From Herbihabitans rhizosphaerae (GTDB lineage: Bacteria > Actinomycetota > Actinomycetes > Mycobacteriales > Pseudonocardiaceae): 64,000 nucleotides of DNA. A model generated the notes under the pieces. The model saw only the letters and a program-made list of their open reading frames with translations. It had not been told where the DNA came from and searched no databases. A program made the translations under genes and the position numbers. Location of the stretch: the NCBI RefSeq assembly GCF_004216555.1, contig NZ_SGWQ01000002.1:1-64000 (forward strand), in the 5' to 3' direction. This document shows positions 9,478-17,537 of this stretch, piece after piece. Position 1 is the first letter of the stretch. Each line of letters opens with the position of its first letter.

Positions 9478-9777
9478 TCACGGACGTAGATGCCAGGTGG
9501 CGATCAGTTGCCGAGCCTCGGCCAGAGAGCTCCGCACGACCGACTGATCGAGGTTGAAGGCCGTCGCGACATCCTCAAGCGTCACCGAGCCCGATTCGGC
9601 GAGACGATCCAGCACCTCCAGGAGGGCCCGCTGCCGAAGGTCGCGCGGCTGCGCCGGTGGCGGTTCGGGTGTGGGCATCGGCCGTGCGGCCCGCATCTCC
9701 TCCGGCGTCCAGCGCCGTGTCGCCGGCGTCCCGGGGTGCGCGCGAAAGCCCCCTGCGACGGGCTCGTCGTCGTTCAT
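9478..9777 (-). CDS. Small protein with WTPEEMRAARP motif and HTH-like C-terminus
   Basis: A 99-residue protein starting MNDDEPVAGG. Residues about 20-36 hold RRWTPEEMRAARPMPTP, followed by a proline-rich linker. A helical C-terminal half (ALLEVLDRLAESGSVTLEDVATAF and onward) could be a winged helix-turn-helix. The first motif is nearly the same as one in the propeptide region of the divergent protease at 10000 (VWTPDRMRKARPLPTP). No signal peptide is visible. A longer open frame exists upstream, but Met at 9777 begins the sensible part. Function unknown. Confidence 0.55.
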   Translation of the reverse strand: MNDDEPVAGGFRAHPGTPATRRWTPEEMRAARPMPTPEPPPAQPRDLRQRALLEVLDRLAESGSVTLEDVATAFNLDQSVVRSSLAEARQLIATWHLRP

Positions 9778-9999
9778 ATCAACATAGAGTAGTCGCTGAC
9801 TAGGAAAGTCAAGGGCTGAATGGGCCTCAGCCGGGGGGTGGGTGGCCTCCACGTCACGTCGCGAAGTCTTTACCTGGCGAGCTGTTCGATCACCCGATCG
9901 GCGGTAGGTGCGGGTCCCGACCGCCATTACTCTTTTGATCTGCACTGGGGTTTCGGGGGCCCATTCGTGCATTTCTGTTGAACGTCATGGGGAGTCTAT

Positions 10000-11143
10000 G
10001 TGGATACGAGATCGAGATTAGCGAGATGTGTTGCACGGGCGTTGGTGGCGGCGACGATACTCGCGGCGGCCTTGTCAGCAACGGAATTAGCAAACGTCGA
10101 TATAAACGATCAGAAGCGTTCCCAATCCGGATGGAGTATCACCGAAGCCGCGACTACGGTCAGAGCTGACGGCGCAGAAAAGAGTAAAGCACTTCGCAAA
10201 GTGTGGACGCCGGACCGCATGAGAAAGGCGAGACCGCTGCCCACCCCGGTGATCACGGCGCCTGACCTTGCTCGCGAGCCGGAAAGACTACGAACTGGAG
10301 GCGGCGAGCATCCCGCCGATACCGCCGAGTGCGGGCGTTCTACCGGTAGGTCCCGCCGCGGTGTACGACTCCGACGCTCCAACGGTGGGAAAGCTCTTCT
10401 TTCTGGATGCGACAACCAACATCGACTACCGCTGCTCCGCATCCGTGGTGGTCGCACCGAACAAGAGAACGGTACTGACGGCGGCACATTGCCTGTTCGA
10501 CCCATCTCGACAGGTCGGGTACGTCGATCACTTCTTCGCCCCAGCCTACGTCGACGGTAATGCACCGTACGGCGTCTGGGACATGGCCGAGTACATTGTT
10601 CACGACAAATGGGTCAACGAGGGAAAGCTTCACTTCGACTACGGTTTCATGCGGATGACCCGAGACGACGGCGTACACATTCAAGACGTGGTCGGAGCGC
10701 TCGGTTTCGCATGGAATCAAACGAACGGGTTCATCGATGCGATGGGCTACCCAGCGAATCCACCATACGACGGAGAAAGGCAGAAACGCGACTTCACTAA
10801 CAGCACCATTGTCGACTTCGCGAACGACGGCGGTGGAGTGCTGGAGGGTTGGTTCGACGAGATCATCAGCGACTTTGGAGGCGGATCGAGTGGCGGACCA
10901 TTCGTCCGAGACTACAATCCACAGAATCGACTGGGCTTCGCCCGGGGCGTCAACTCGTTCAGGATCCCCGACCGGCCATACGTGTATTCGGCGTACTTCG
11001 ACGGTGATGCGAAAGTCGGTAAGGACTTCGCGGGCGAGAGCGGCACCGGAACGCAAACTCTGCGAGCATCCCGATGGGCTCCAGAAGGTGTCGGACCGCT
11101 CACAACGAGAGCCACGACGCCTGGGACGACATGGTGTCCGTAA
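10000..11143 (+). pseudogene. Secreted trypsin-like serine protease, frameshifted
   Basis: The GTG at 10000, after GGGGAG, begins a signal peptide (ALVAATILAAALSATELA) and a propeptide-like part with VWTPDRMRKARPLPTP. The catalytic part lies in the next frame (open from 10253 to the stop at 11143): LTAAHCLFD supplies His, HFDYGFMRM the likely Asp, and GGGSSGGPF the Ser. The switch between frames falls between 10253 and about 10305, so a one-base insertion or deletion splits the gene. Both halves look otherwise sound, so the break is recent, a sequencing error, or a recoding site. Confidence 0.75.
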
Positions 11144-11211
11144 CCTTGGATCTGGGTAGCGTTGCACTTGTCGCCGCACCCTTGGAACCGGTGCCACAGC
11201 CGGCCCTGGAC

Positions 11212-11568
11212 GATCCCACGATCAGCCTCATCGTTCTCGGGTTCCTGGTCGTGCTGAACGCGGCGGTCAAACCTGGCCGAACCGCTCGTGCCACCGCTGG
11301 AGTTCCTTGCCCCTGCGGCCGAGCCGGTGGCGATCGCGGTGGTGACGCTGCTGCTGGCGTTCATCACTCTCGTATTCGGTGAGCTGGCGCCCAAACGGCT
11401 GGCCATGCAGCACGCGCTGCGCTGGGCGCTGGTCGTGGCCTGACCGCTGGACTGGCTGGCGACGGTCTCCCGGCCCGCCGTGTGGCTACTCAGCAAAGCC
11501 ACCGACCTGACCGTCCGCGCGTTCGGTGGCAATCCTTACGCCGCGAAGGAAGAGTTGTCTGCGTTGCC
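11212..11568 (+). pseudogene. Broken CNNM/DUF21 (hemolysin C-type) membrane protein gene
   Basis: Frame-1 sequence TISLIVLGFLVVLNA resembles the first membrane helix of CNNM/CorC-type proteins. Frame 2 then gives LAEPLVPPLEF, LLLAFITLVFGELAPKRLAM and, after a TGA at 11441-11443, PLDWLATVSRPAVWLL, then KATDLTVRAFGGNP and AAKEE. GELAPKRLA is the hallmark of the DUF21 domain. The gene therefore has a frameshift, an in-frame stop, an internal deletion and no CBS or CorC domains. Intact members are membrane proteins linked to divalent-cation transport. Confidence 0.75.
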
Positions 11569-11745
11569 TTGGCCGCTTGGACCTACGGCGGCGACTCATG
11601 GTTGTGATCCTAGTGACTAGACGGTCACTCTGCGGCCGCTTCGCCTCAGATGAGGAAGAGAGGGCTGTTGCGGGCGGAGCGACGCGCGCTCTTCGCCTGT
11701 ACCCGAACTCCGTCCGGCCTGAGTTTGAGATTGACTCCTCTGGGT

Positions 11746-12507
11746 TCAGGTGTCGGCTGCGGTGAGCAGGTCGGTGAAGGTGTCGATGAGGGGCGCGTTG
11801 GGGTGAGTGTTGAGGCGGTCGAATTGGTCGGCGTCGCTGCTGTGGAACCACCAGTGGCCGCTGTGGTCGATCGTGAAGGCGAAGGCGGCGTAGGTCAGGC
11901 CGAGGTGGTTCATGTAGCGGCGCAGTGCTCTTTCCACCGATGGGGGCGTGACGATCCACTCGTGGCTCGCGAGGGTGAAGGTGTGGTCGCCGATCGCGAT
12001 GATGTGCGCTTCGTGGGCCGTCTCGACGGGGTCTTGGAATTCGGTGAGGGTTGAGGACACCTGGTCGAGGTCATGTGTCCCGTTGGTGAACCAGCGAGCC
12101 GCTTCGGGGGAGTTGGTGACGAGGGTGGCGGGGACCTGGAGGCCGGAGCCGACCGCGGTCGCGAGTTGCAACGGTCTGGACGCGGCGTCGGCGGCGCGAA
12201 TGGGGTGGTTGACCCAGAGGACGTGATCCAGTGCGGCGAGCACTCCGTTGAACGAGAGTTCGGCTGATACGGGGAGAATGGTGCGTTCTCGGCACCAGAT
12301 GGACCGGATGTCTTGCAGCACAACGGATTGCCCCGCCGTGCACAGCCAGCCGGACCATGCCGCGTCACTCAGTTCAGCGTCGAGCACGAGCTGATCGGGG
12401 AACCAGTTCGGGTCGGCCAGGAATACCGGGACGTCGCGCCGGCGGAGTTCATGAACCACAGCGTCGATCGTGGCGTCGGCGCGTTCGGCGAAGATGACGA
12501 CGGTCAT
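11746..12507 (-). CDS. Degenerate ATP-grasp protein, RiPP-maturase (MvdD/TgmB) type
   Basis: A 253-residue protein. The N-terminal 100 residues (MTVVIFAERADATIDAVVHE, then VFLADPNWFPDQL) match the pre-ATP-grasp domain of graspetide ligases, and LQLATAVGSGLQVPATLVTN matches the start of the ATP-grasp fold. Family members run to about 320 residues. Here the central stretch with the nucleotide-binding lysine is missing, and the metal-binding ending (usually ExNPxGQW) reads HSSDADQF. It should not be an active peptide ligase and may act as a binding or regulatory protein. The ATG overlaps the upstream stop (ATGA), so it is translationally coupled to the 12504-12818 gene. Confidence 0.7.
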   Translation of the reverse strand: MTVVIFAERADATIDAVVHELRRRDVPVFLADPNWFPDQLVLDAELSDAAWSGWLCTAGQSVVLQDIRSIWCRERTILPVSAELSFNGVLAALDHVLWVNHPIRAADAASRPLQLATAVGSGLQVPATLVTNSPEAARWFTNGTHDLDQVSSTLTEFQDPVETAHEAHIIAIGDHTFTLASHEWIVTPPSVERALRRYMNHLGLTYAAFAFTIDHSGHWWFHSSDADQFDRLNTHPNAPLIDTFTDLLTAADT

Positions 12508-12818
12508 CGCCGCGGCACCCGATTCGACGCAAGCCGGCACAGAGCCGCACGACCGGTGGCGGTCGTTTCCAGGCGCTCCAAGGGCTCGTCGAGTGCGCAC
12601 TTCGTGATCATGAGCAGGCCGTCGCCGATCAGGGTGTCGGCGGCGATCGCGAGGTGCGCGGGCAGTCGTCGTCGGGTGTCGGCGATCAGATCGCCGGTGC
12701 GCACCAGATCACCTTGGGCCGCGCGTTTCAGCGTCGAGCAACGGCTGGTCGTCAGGGCGGCGACATCGCGCAGGTCGACGTCGGGCGGATTCGCGTAGTC
12801 CTCGAGGCGCCGGCGCAT
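12504..12818 (-). CDS. Small winged-helix-like protein coupled to the ATP-grasp gene
   Basis: A 104-residue protein starting MRRRLEDYANPPDVDL, with AGGAGAACCCG before the ATG. The middle and C-terminal parts (HLAIAADTLIGDGLLMITKC, then ERLETTATGRAALCRL) look like a winged-helix domain with a wing followed by an LTxxGRA-type helix. I do not recognise a named family. It lies between a small membrane protein gene and the ATP-grasp gene and overlaps the latter by four bases, implying a common function. Confidence 0.65.
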   Translation of the reverse strand: MRRRLEDYANPPDVDLRDVAALTTSRCSTLKRAAQGDLVRTGDLIADTRRRLPAHLAIAADTLIGDGLLMITKCALDEPLERLETTATGRAALCRLASNRVPRR

Positions 12819-12843
12819 CGGGTTCTCCTGGTTCGGATTGAGG

Positions 12844-12895
12844 CCGGGAGCCGCACGGCTGGGGCGGGAGGCGGGTGGCACCGTGCGGCTCCCGG
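12844..12895 (-). terminator. Strong stem-loop before the winged-helix-like gene
   Basis: Arms at 12844-12858 and 12881-12895 form a perfect 15-bp stem around a 22-base loop. The stem lies 26 bases upstream of the ATG at 12818 on the transcribed minus strand. It is not followed by a T-run in that direction, so it may act as an attenuator or mRNA-stability element between the membrane-protein gene and the two downstream genes rather than as a classical terminator. Confidence 0.5.
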
Positions 12896-12963
12896 GCGGA
12901 CGCGGGTATGCGGTGGACAAGCTCTGGAACCCCACCGCGCGCTCCCCGCGCCCGCTTCGGGAA

Positions 12964-13215
12964 TCACGCGGCACTCGGGAGCGCATCCGAGCCCGGCGGT
13001 GTGCGCCGGTCGCCGCGTGACGGTGGACGCCCAGCGGGCAGCGCCGCGTCGGGGGAACGACGCTGCTCGCCGGGCAGACAAGGGGCGGCTGGCTCGTCGG
13101 CTTCGCGGCACCGACGGACGCGCTGTCGCTCGATGACGAGCGACCCGACGAGCAGTGCCGCGGGCCCGCCGACCACCAACACAGCCATCAGGCCGAGGGA
13201 TTGGAACCAGGTCAT
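12964..13215 (-). CDS. Small single-pass membrane protein
   Basis: An 83-residue protein: MTWFQSLGLMAVLVVGGPAA begins a membrane helix to about residue 28, followed by a basic, proline-rich cytoplasmic-type tail. AAGGAC precedes the ATG. No family is recognised. It is the first gene of a minus-strand unit with the winged-helix-like and ATP-grasp genes, and is divergent from the XRE regulator across an intergenic region full of repeats. Confidence 0.55.
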   Translation of the reverse strand: MTWFQSLGLMAVLVVGGPAALLVGSLVIERQRVRRCREADEPAAPCLPGEQRRSPDAALPAGRPPSRGDRRTPPGSDALPSAA

Positions 13216-13251
13216 GGCCTGCGTCCTTCCGTGTGGCCCGATGGTCTAGAG

Positions 13252-13293
13252 TGGAACTTCCAGGTTCTACTGAGAACCTTACTTTGGAACTTC
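13252..13293. promoter_or_regulatory. Repeat-rich control region between divergent genes
   Basis: TGGAACTTC occurs at 13252-13260 and again at 13285-13293, exactly 33 bases apart (about three helical turns). Between them lies a perfect inverted repeat, AGGTTCT at 13262-13268 and AGAACCT at 13273-13279, with a 4-base spacer. The region separates the membrane-protein operon from the XRE gene and is a likely operator for that regulator, though this is inferred from position only. Confidence 0.5.
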
Positions 13294-13385
13294 TACTTTG
13301 CAACTCCACGGACGGGTGACATTCGTTGCCGCGCTCTGTGACGGGCGACCAAGATGGGCGTCCCCACCCCGGCAGGAGGAACGTC

Positions 13386-14246
13386 GTGGACTCACCGACG
13401 CTGCAGCGTCGCCGGCTCGCCAAGGCACTCAAGCGCGCTCGCGAGGCGGCGGGCATGACACAGGAGCAAGCGGGCAAGGCCATCGACGGCGCGAAGAGCA
13501 AGATCAGCCGGGTCGAGGCGGCGCAGAGCGGGTTTCGGGTGACCGACCTGAACGTGCTCATCGAGCTGTACGGCGTGGACGAGGTGACTGCAGCGCGTAT
13601 GCGGGAGCTTGCCCGCGCCGGTCGCCGACGCGGTCGGTGGAGCGCCTATCGCAATGTCACGCCGGACTGGTTCACGGACTACCTTGATCTTGAGGATGAC
13701 GCCTCAACCATCCGCTGGTACAAGCCCGAGGTCGTCCCTGGAGTTCTGCAGACCGAGGCGTACATCCGCGCGGTGTTCACAACGGCGGCGCCGCGGCGGG
13801 CTGACGACGAGGTCGAGCGTCTCGTTCGGGTAAGGCTTGAACGCCAGGCGGTGCTCGACCGCAGGAGAACCCAATCGCACTTCATTCTGAGTGAGTCCGT
13901 GCTGCGGCGTGTCGTGGGCAATCCCACCCTGATGGCCAACCAGGCGCTGCACATCGCTGAGATCGCGGAATACAGCAATGTCGACGTGCAGATCTTGCCG
14001 TTCAACGCCCAGACCTACTGCCCGGCGAGCGTCGTGTTCACCATGCTGCGGTTTGACGACAACCCAAGTACCGACGTGGTGTACCTGGAGGACTACACCG
14101 ACGCCGACTACCTCGACGACGAGGCGCCGGTCCGCGCATACACTGACCTGTGGAACCGCTTGTCGGCGGCCGCGCTTGGTCAGGTCGAGTCCCAGGAACT
14201 GCTCAGGGAGATCGCCGGCGAGCACAAGCATCCCAAGCCGAAGTGA
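13386..14246 (+). CDS. XRE-family regulator with DUF5753 domain
   Basis: A 286-residue regulator. Residues about 8-60 form a helix-turn-helix (LAKALKRAREAAGMTQEQAG, then KSKISRVEAA). The rest is a DUF5753 domain, with the typical RWYKPEVVPGVLQTEAYIRA and VQILPF motifs. The start is GTG at 13386 after AGGAGGAACGTC. DUF397 follows 10 bases later, the usual actinomycete pairing in which the small protein is thought to antagonise or partner the regulator (WhiJ-like systems). The divergent repeats at 13252-13293 are its plausible binding site. Confidence 0.92.
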   Translation: MDSPTLQRRRLAKALKRAREAAGMTQEQAGKAIDGAKSKISRVEAAQSGFRVTDLNVLIELYGVDEVTAARMRELARAGRRRGRWSAYRNVTPDWFTDYLDLEDDASTIRWYKPEVVPGVLQTEAYIRAVFTTAAPRRADDEVERLVRVRLERQAVLDRRRTQSHFILSESVLRRVVGNPTLMANQALHIAEIAEYSNVDVQILPFNAQTYCPASVVFTMLRFDDNPSTDVVYLEDYTDADYLDDEAPVRAYTDLWNRLSAAALGQVESQELLREIAGEHKHPKPK

Positions 14247-14256
14247 GCCGACAGCG

Positions 14257-14517
14257 ATGAACACCCCGGATCTCTCCCGCTTCGCCTGGCGGAAGAGCAG
14301 TTACAGCAGCGACAACGGCGGCGCGTGTGTCGAGATCGGCCTGCCGCCCGAAGCGTGGCGCAAGAGCAGCTACAGCGAGGACAACGGCGGTGACTGCGTC
14401 GAGGTGGCCGCACTCGCCGACGCGGCCGCGATCCGCGACTCGAAGAATCCGGACGGCGGCGCGCTCATGTTGAGCGGCGCCGTCTGGAACGCATTCCGGA
14501 CCGCGATCCGCGCCTGA
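14257..14517 (+). CDS. DUF397 protein with duplicated motif
   Basis: An 86-residue partner of the XRE/DUF5753 regulator. The family signature appears twice: WRKSSYSSDNGGACVEI near residues 10-26 and WRKSSYSEDNGGDCVEVA near residues 33-50, then IRDSKNPDGG and a final helix. Most DUF397 proteins have the motif once, so this is an internal tandem duplication. It is probably translated with the upstream regulator from one transcript, which ends in a stem-loop just after the stop codon. Confidence 0.9.
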   Translation: MNTPDLSRFAWRKSSYSSDNGGACVEIGLPPEAWRKSSYSEDNGGDCVEVAALADAAAIRDSKNPDGGALMLSGAVWNAFRTAIRA

Positions 14518-14527
14518 CACGATCAAC

Positions 14528-15646
14528 ATGAACGAGGGCGGCTCATCGAGCCGCCCTCGTTTGTCTGCGGCCGAATGGCTTCGCGTTCGTAAGGCGCCAG
14601 GGGTACGCGGACGTGAATTGACCGAACTGGCCGCTCGGCTCTATCCGGAATCGCAGCGCGCTCCTGGTGGCCACGTGTTGGCCGGCCCGGGTTGGCTGTT
14701 GGACGAACCGGTCGAACTCGACTCGGTTCGCTTGATCTGGTCCGACATCGAGGACCCTGTTCCCAGTCTCGGGCCAGTTGATCACGTGCTGCCCTTGACC
14801 GACCGGGGCGAGCGGTATGCCGACTACAGCAGAGCTGTGCGCGACCTGGTGCGTCCTCGGCTGTTGGAGAACCGGTTGAGCTACCGGCTCCTGGATGTCC
14901 AGAGCCACAACGGTTTGGCGCTGACCTTCGGGACGACGACGTTCTTCGAGGTGTTCAACGTCAAGCAGATGATCGCGCACGAGTTCAAGGCCGAGTGGCT
15001 GTCGTCAGACGGCTCGGTACCGTCCTGGGATTCCCTGCCACTCCGGTCCGCCCTCGGCGATCCGTTCGACCCTCGGCGACTGTTGATGTCCCCTGGTGTC
15101 AGCACGCTGACCATCCGGCGGGACAAGGCCGGCGAGCACCGGTTCGTGCTGCACGAACGGGACAGTGCGAAAGTCGCTGACGGGGGCGGCCTGTGCCACG
15201 TGATGCCAGCGGGCGAATTCCAGCCGTCCTCCGTCGCGCCGGCCGACGTGGCCAACGATTTCTCCCTGTGGCGGAACATCATGCGAGAGTTCTCAGAGGA
15301 ATTCCTCGGAAACTCTGAGCATGACGAACCTTTTCGTTCGTTCGAGCGTGCACGCGCGGAGGGCCGGTTCCGACTGTGGCACTACGGCCTGGCGCTCGAA
15401 CCTCTGGAACTCGGCGCGGTCCAACTGACCGTGGCTGTCATCGACGACGACGTATTCGACCGGCTGTTCGCTCACATGGTGACAACCAATGACGAAGGCC
15501 GGGTGGTCGGCGCGGGCGGCAGGACCGACATGCCTTTCACCGAGGAGGCGATCAGTCGCCTTGATCCAAGGCTGTCCGCGAGTGCGTTGACCCTTCTTCG
15601 GCTGGCTTGGCGCGACCGGAAACGATTGCTGCCGCCGGCCGGGTGA
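14528..15646 (+). CDS. Nudix-like domain protein of unknown role
   Basis: A 372-residue protein (361 if it starts at TTG 14561). The N-terminal half resembles no family I recognise. Around residues 185-260 a Nudix-like pattern appears: LLMSPGVSTLTIRRD, then GGGLCHVMPAGEFQPS and, after an insertion, REFSEEFLG, which fits the REUXEEXGU end of the Nudix box. Nudix proteins usually hydrolyse nucleoside-diphosphate derivatives; the spacing here is not canonical. The ATG at 14528 precedes a terminator hairpin, which makes the downstream TTG a serious alternative. The close spacing suggests a link with the XRE/DUF397 pair. Confidence 0.65.
   Translation: MNEGGSSSRPRLSAAEWLRVRKAPGVRGRELTELAARLYPESQRAPGGHVLAGPGWLLDEPVELDSVRLIWSDIEDPVPSLGPVDHVLPLTDRGERYADYSRAVRDLVRPRLLENRLSYRLLDVQSHNGLALTFGTTTFFEVFNVKQMIAHEFKAEWLSSDGSVPSWDSLPLRSALGDPFDPRRLLMSPGVSTLTIRRDKAGEHRFVLHERDSAKVADGGGLCHVMPAGEFQPSSVAPADVANDFSLWRNIMREFSEEFLGNSEHDEPFRSFERARAEGRFRLWHYGLALEPLELGAVQLTVAVIDDDVFDRLFAHMVTTNDEGRVVGAGGRTDMPFTEEAISRLDPRLSASALTLLRLAWRDRKRLLPPAG
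14532..14560 (+). terminator. Terminator hairpin after DUF397, inside the next frame
   Basis: Arms at 14532-14543 and 14549-14560 form a perfect 12-bp stem with a 5-base loop, followed by TTGTCT. It sits 14 bases after the DUF397 stop. The ATG at 14528 of the following gene lies just upstream of the hairpin, so any transcript starting at that ATG would carry this stem over its first codons. Confidence 0.65.
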
Positions 15647-15716
15647 ATCACTTGTAATGACAATTGCGCGTCGAGCGATGACCGGCCGTATGCGGACCGT
15701 GCTCGCGGAGGTGGCG

Positions 15717-16616
15717 GTGGATCGGTGGGCGGCTCCGACGACGCATCAGCTGCGGATCTTCTTGGTGCTCGCCGACGAGCTGCATTTCGGCCGCGCCGCC
15801 GCCCTCATGTTCATGACCCAACCAGCCCTCAGCCGTCAGTTCGACGCGCTGGAGCGACGCCTTGGCGTCCAACTCATCGCGCGCACCAACCGCTCCGCCG
15901 AACTCACCCCGGCCGGACAAGCCATCTTGCCGGAGGCCCGTGCCGTGGTCGACGCGATGCGCGGTTTGCGGCGCGTGACGCGGGGACATCTCAGGGCGGT
16001 CGCCGGACACCTGGTCATCGGTACCGCCGAGGCCTCAATGCCCTACACCCAGGCCATTCTGGACGAACTCCGACGCGGCCATCCCGACCTCACCTTCGAG
16101 GTGCGGCCGCTGGACCTGGTCGAGCAGTACGAAAGCCTGCTCGCCGATGAGGTCGACGCGGTCTTCTGCCGGCCGCCCGTGCCCGAGGGAATCGCGACGA
16201 TTCAACTGGCCACCGAGCCTCGGGTGGTGTGTCTGTCCGCCGACGATCCGCTCGCCGAGTTGCCCGAGATCCGGCTGGCGCGGTTGCGCGACCACCCTGT
16301 CGTCTCCTACCCGTCCGAATGCCCGCAGGTCTGGCGCGACTTCTGGACCGTGGCCGTCCGTCCCGACGACACCGCCGTCGGCAGTGGGCCTGTGGTTCGC
16401 GACGTCGAGACCCTGCTGACCACGGTCGCACTCGGCGAAGCCATCGCATTCCTTCCCGCGGTGGCACGCCGATTCCTTCCCCGTCCCGGCATCGCTTTTC
16501 TCGACGTGATCGACCTCTCGCCGTGCCTGTCCGCACTGGCCTGGCACGCGGCGAACGGTGACCGCCCCACCATCACGGCGCTTCGCAGAGCTGCGGAGAC
16601 CGCGCGTAACCGATAG
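15717..16616 (+). CDS. LysR-family transcriptional regulator
   Basis: A 299-residue regulator from the GTG at 15717, which has GGAGGTGGCG just before it; in-frame starts exist back to 15657. The N-terminal helix-turn-helix is clear (QLRIFLVLADELHFGRAAAL, then TQPALSRQFDALERRLG), followed by a two-lobed effector-binding domain. No target operon is obvious: the neighbours are a Nudix-like gene upstream and a converging secreted-protein gene. A bidirectional stem-loop follows the stop. Confidence 0.88.
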   Translation: MDRWAAPTTHQLRIFLVLADELHFGRAAALMFMTQPALSRQFDALERRLGVQLIARTNRSAELTPAGQAILPEARAVVDAMRGLRRVTRGHLRAVAGHLVIGTAEASMPYTQAILDELRRGHPDLTFEVRPLDLVEQYESLLADEVDAVFCRPPVPEGIATIQLATEPRVVCLSADDPLAELPEIRLARLRDHPVVSYPSECPQVWRDFWTVAVRPDDTAVGSGPVVRDVETLLTTVALGEAIAFLPAVARRFLPRPGIAFLDVIDLSPCLSALAWHAANGDRPTITALRRAAETARNR

Positions 16617-16640
16617 ACCGCCGAACGCGCGGCAGAAGCG

Positions 16641-16676
16641 GCCTGCCCGCGCGACCCGAGGGCCGTGCGGGCAGGC
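16641..16676. terminator. Stem-loop between converging genes
   Basis: GCCTGCCCGC at 16641-16650 pairs with GCGGGCAGGC at 16667-16676 around a 16-base loop. It lies between the stops of the LysR gene and the converging secreted-protein gene and probably serves both as a terminator. Confidence 0.6.
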
Positions 16677-16693
16677 GTGCGCAAGCGGACTGG

Positions 16694-17227
16694 TTATCCG
16701 TGCCTGATCCGGAAGGATTCGATGCGGTCGTTCATCTTCGATCCGACCCACCCTTGGAGCAGGCAGTTGCAGGCCTTGTACGCCGACCACGTCTGGTTGT
16801 CGCCCTGTGCGAGCGCCAGGTCGTATCCGGTAACGACGTTACAGCCGTTGAGCGAATTGAATCCAGATACGTTGTTGGCCCAATCATCATAGATATTGAT
16901 CCGGTACCCGACCGCGTCGCATCCGCCATAGTTGCCATGGATTCTGGTCAGCTTGGGAGGATTGTTATTGGCATTCCAGAACCACTCCATGAGCAATGTC
17001 TCGCCCGCGATGCCTGCTTGCCGCGTCGCGACCGACATGTCGTCGGAACATGTTCGCGACAAGATTGGCGAAGTCTGATCGGCCGGAGCCTTGCCGACGA
17101 CCACAACGCAGTAGGCTCCGCTACCCGTGGAGGGTTTCATCGCTGACGCGGCGGTCGGCGCCACAGTCATGGCGAACATCACACAAAATACAGCGAACAG
17201 CGTCTTGACGGTGTTCCTTGGCGTCAA
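16694..17227 (-). CDS. Small secreted protein, possibly beta/gamma-crystallin-like
   Basis: A 177-residue exported protein from the TTG at 17227, which is preceded by CTGGAG; a longer frame reaches 17290. The N-terminus has a signal peptide (TLFAVFCVMFAMTVAPTAASA). The mature part has several cysteines, a GNYGGCDAVGYRI segment, and ends WVGSKMNDRIESFRIRHG, which recalls the NDRISS ending of beta/gamma-crystallin folds and some Streptomyces secreted inhibitors. That family call is weak. Function unknown. Confidence 0.65.
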   Translation of the reverse strand: MTPRNTVKTLFAVFCVMFAMTVAPTAASAMKPSTGSGAYCVVVVGKAPADQTSPILSRTCSDDMSVATRQAGIAGETLLMEWFWNANNNPPKLTRIHGNYGGCDAVGYRINIYDDWANNVSGFNSLNGCNVVTGYDLALAQGDNQTWSAYKACNCLLQGWVGSKMNDRIESFRIRHG

Positions 17228-17537
17228 CTTGAACTCCAGGTCGAATGATAATAATGCCTCAACGGGTGACGGAGCTGATTGTTGCCACACCGAACCGTCA
17301 ATGCAATGAACGATATACAGTCGTATATGGTCCGGCGATGGGCGAGACTCGGGCCGAACCGAACCACGCGGTGTGCCTCGGTAAGAACGCGACGCGGCGG
17401 CTTCCTGACATCGCCTGAGGAAAGTTCAGGCATACGGTTCTGGATATGGGTGATCTTCAGTTCGCTCGCTGGTTTGCCGCAGGGGAGAAACCTACTGCGG
17501 CCGGTTGTTCTCACTGCCCCGGTCACCAGCGTGCCGC
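17228..17537. other. Intergenic region with an AT-rich palindrome
   Basis: No gene is convincing here. A perfect inverted repeat, ATATAC at 17313-17318 and GTATAT at 17323-17328 with a 4-base spacer, lies about 90 bases upstream of the secreted-protein start and is a possible operator or promoter element for it. The rest leads into the VanW fragment. Confidence 0.4.

Noticed and set aside
8764-9557. Several plus-strand open frames in the debris region
   Set aside because: They lack ribosome binding sites and known domains and overlap integrase and other minus-strand remnants.
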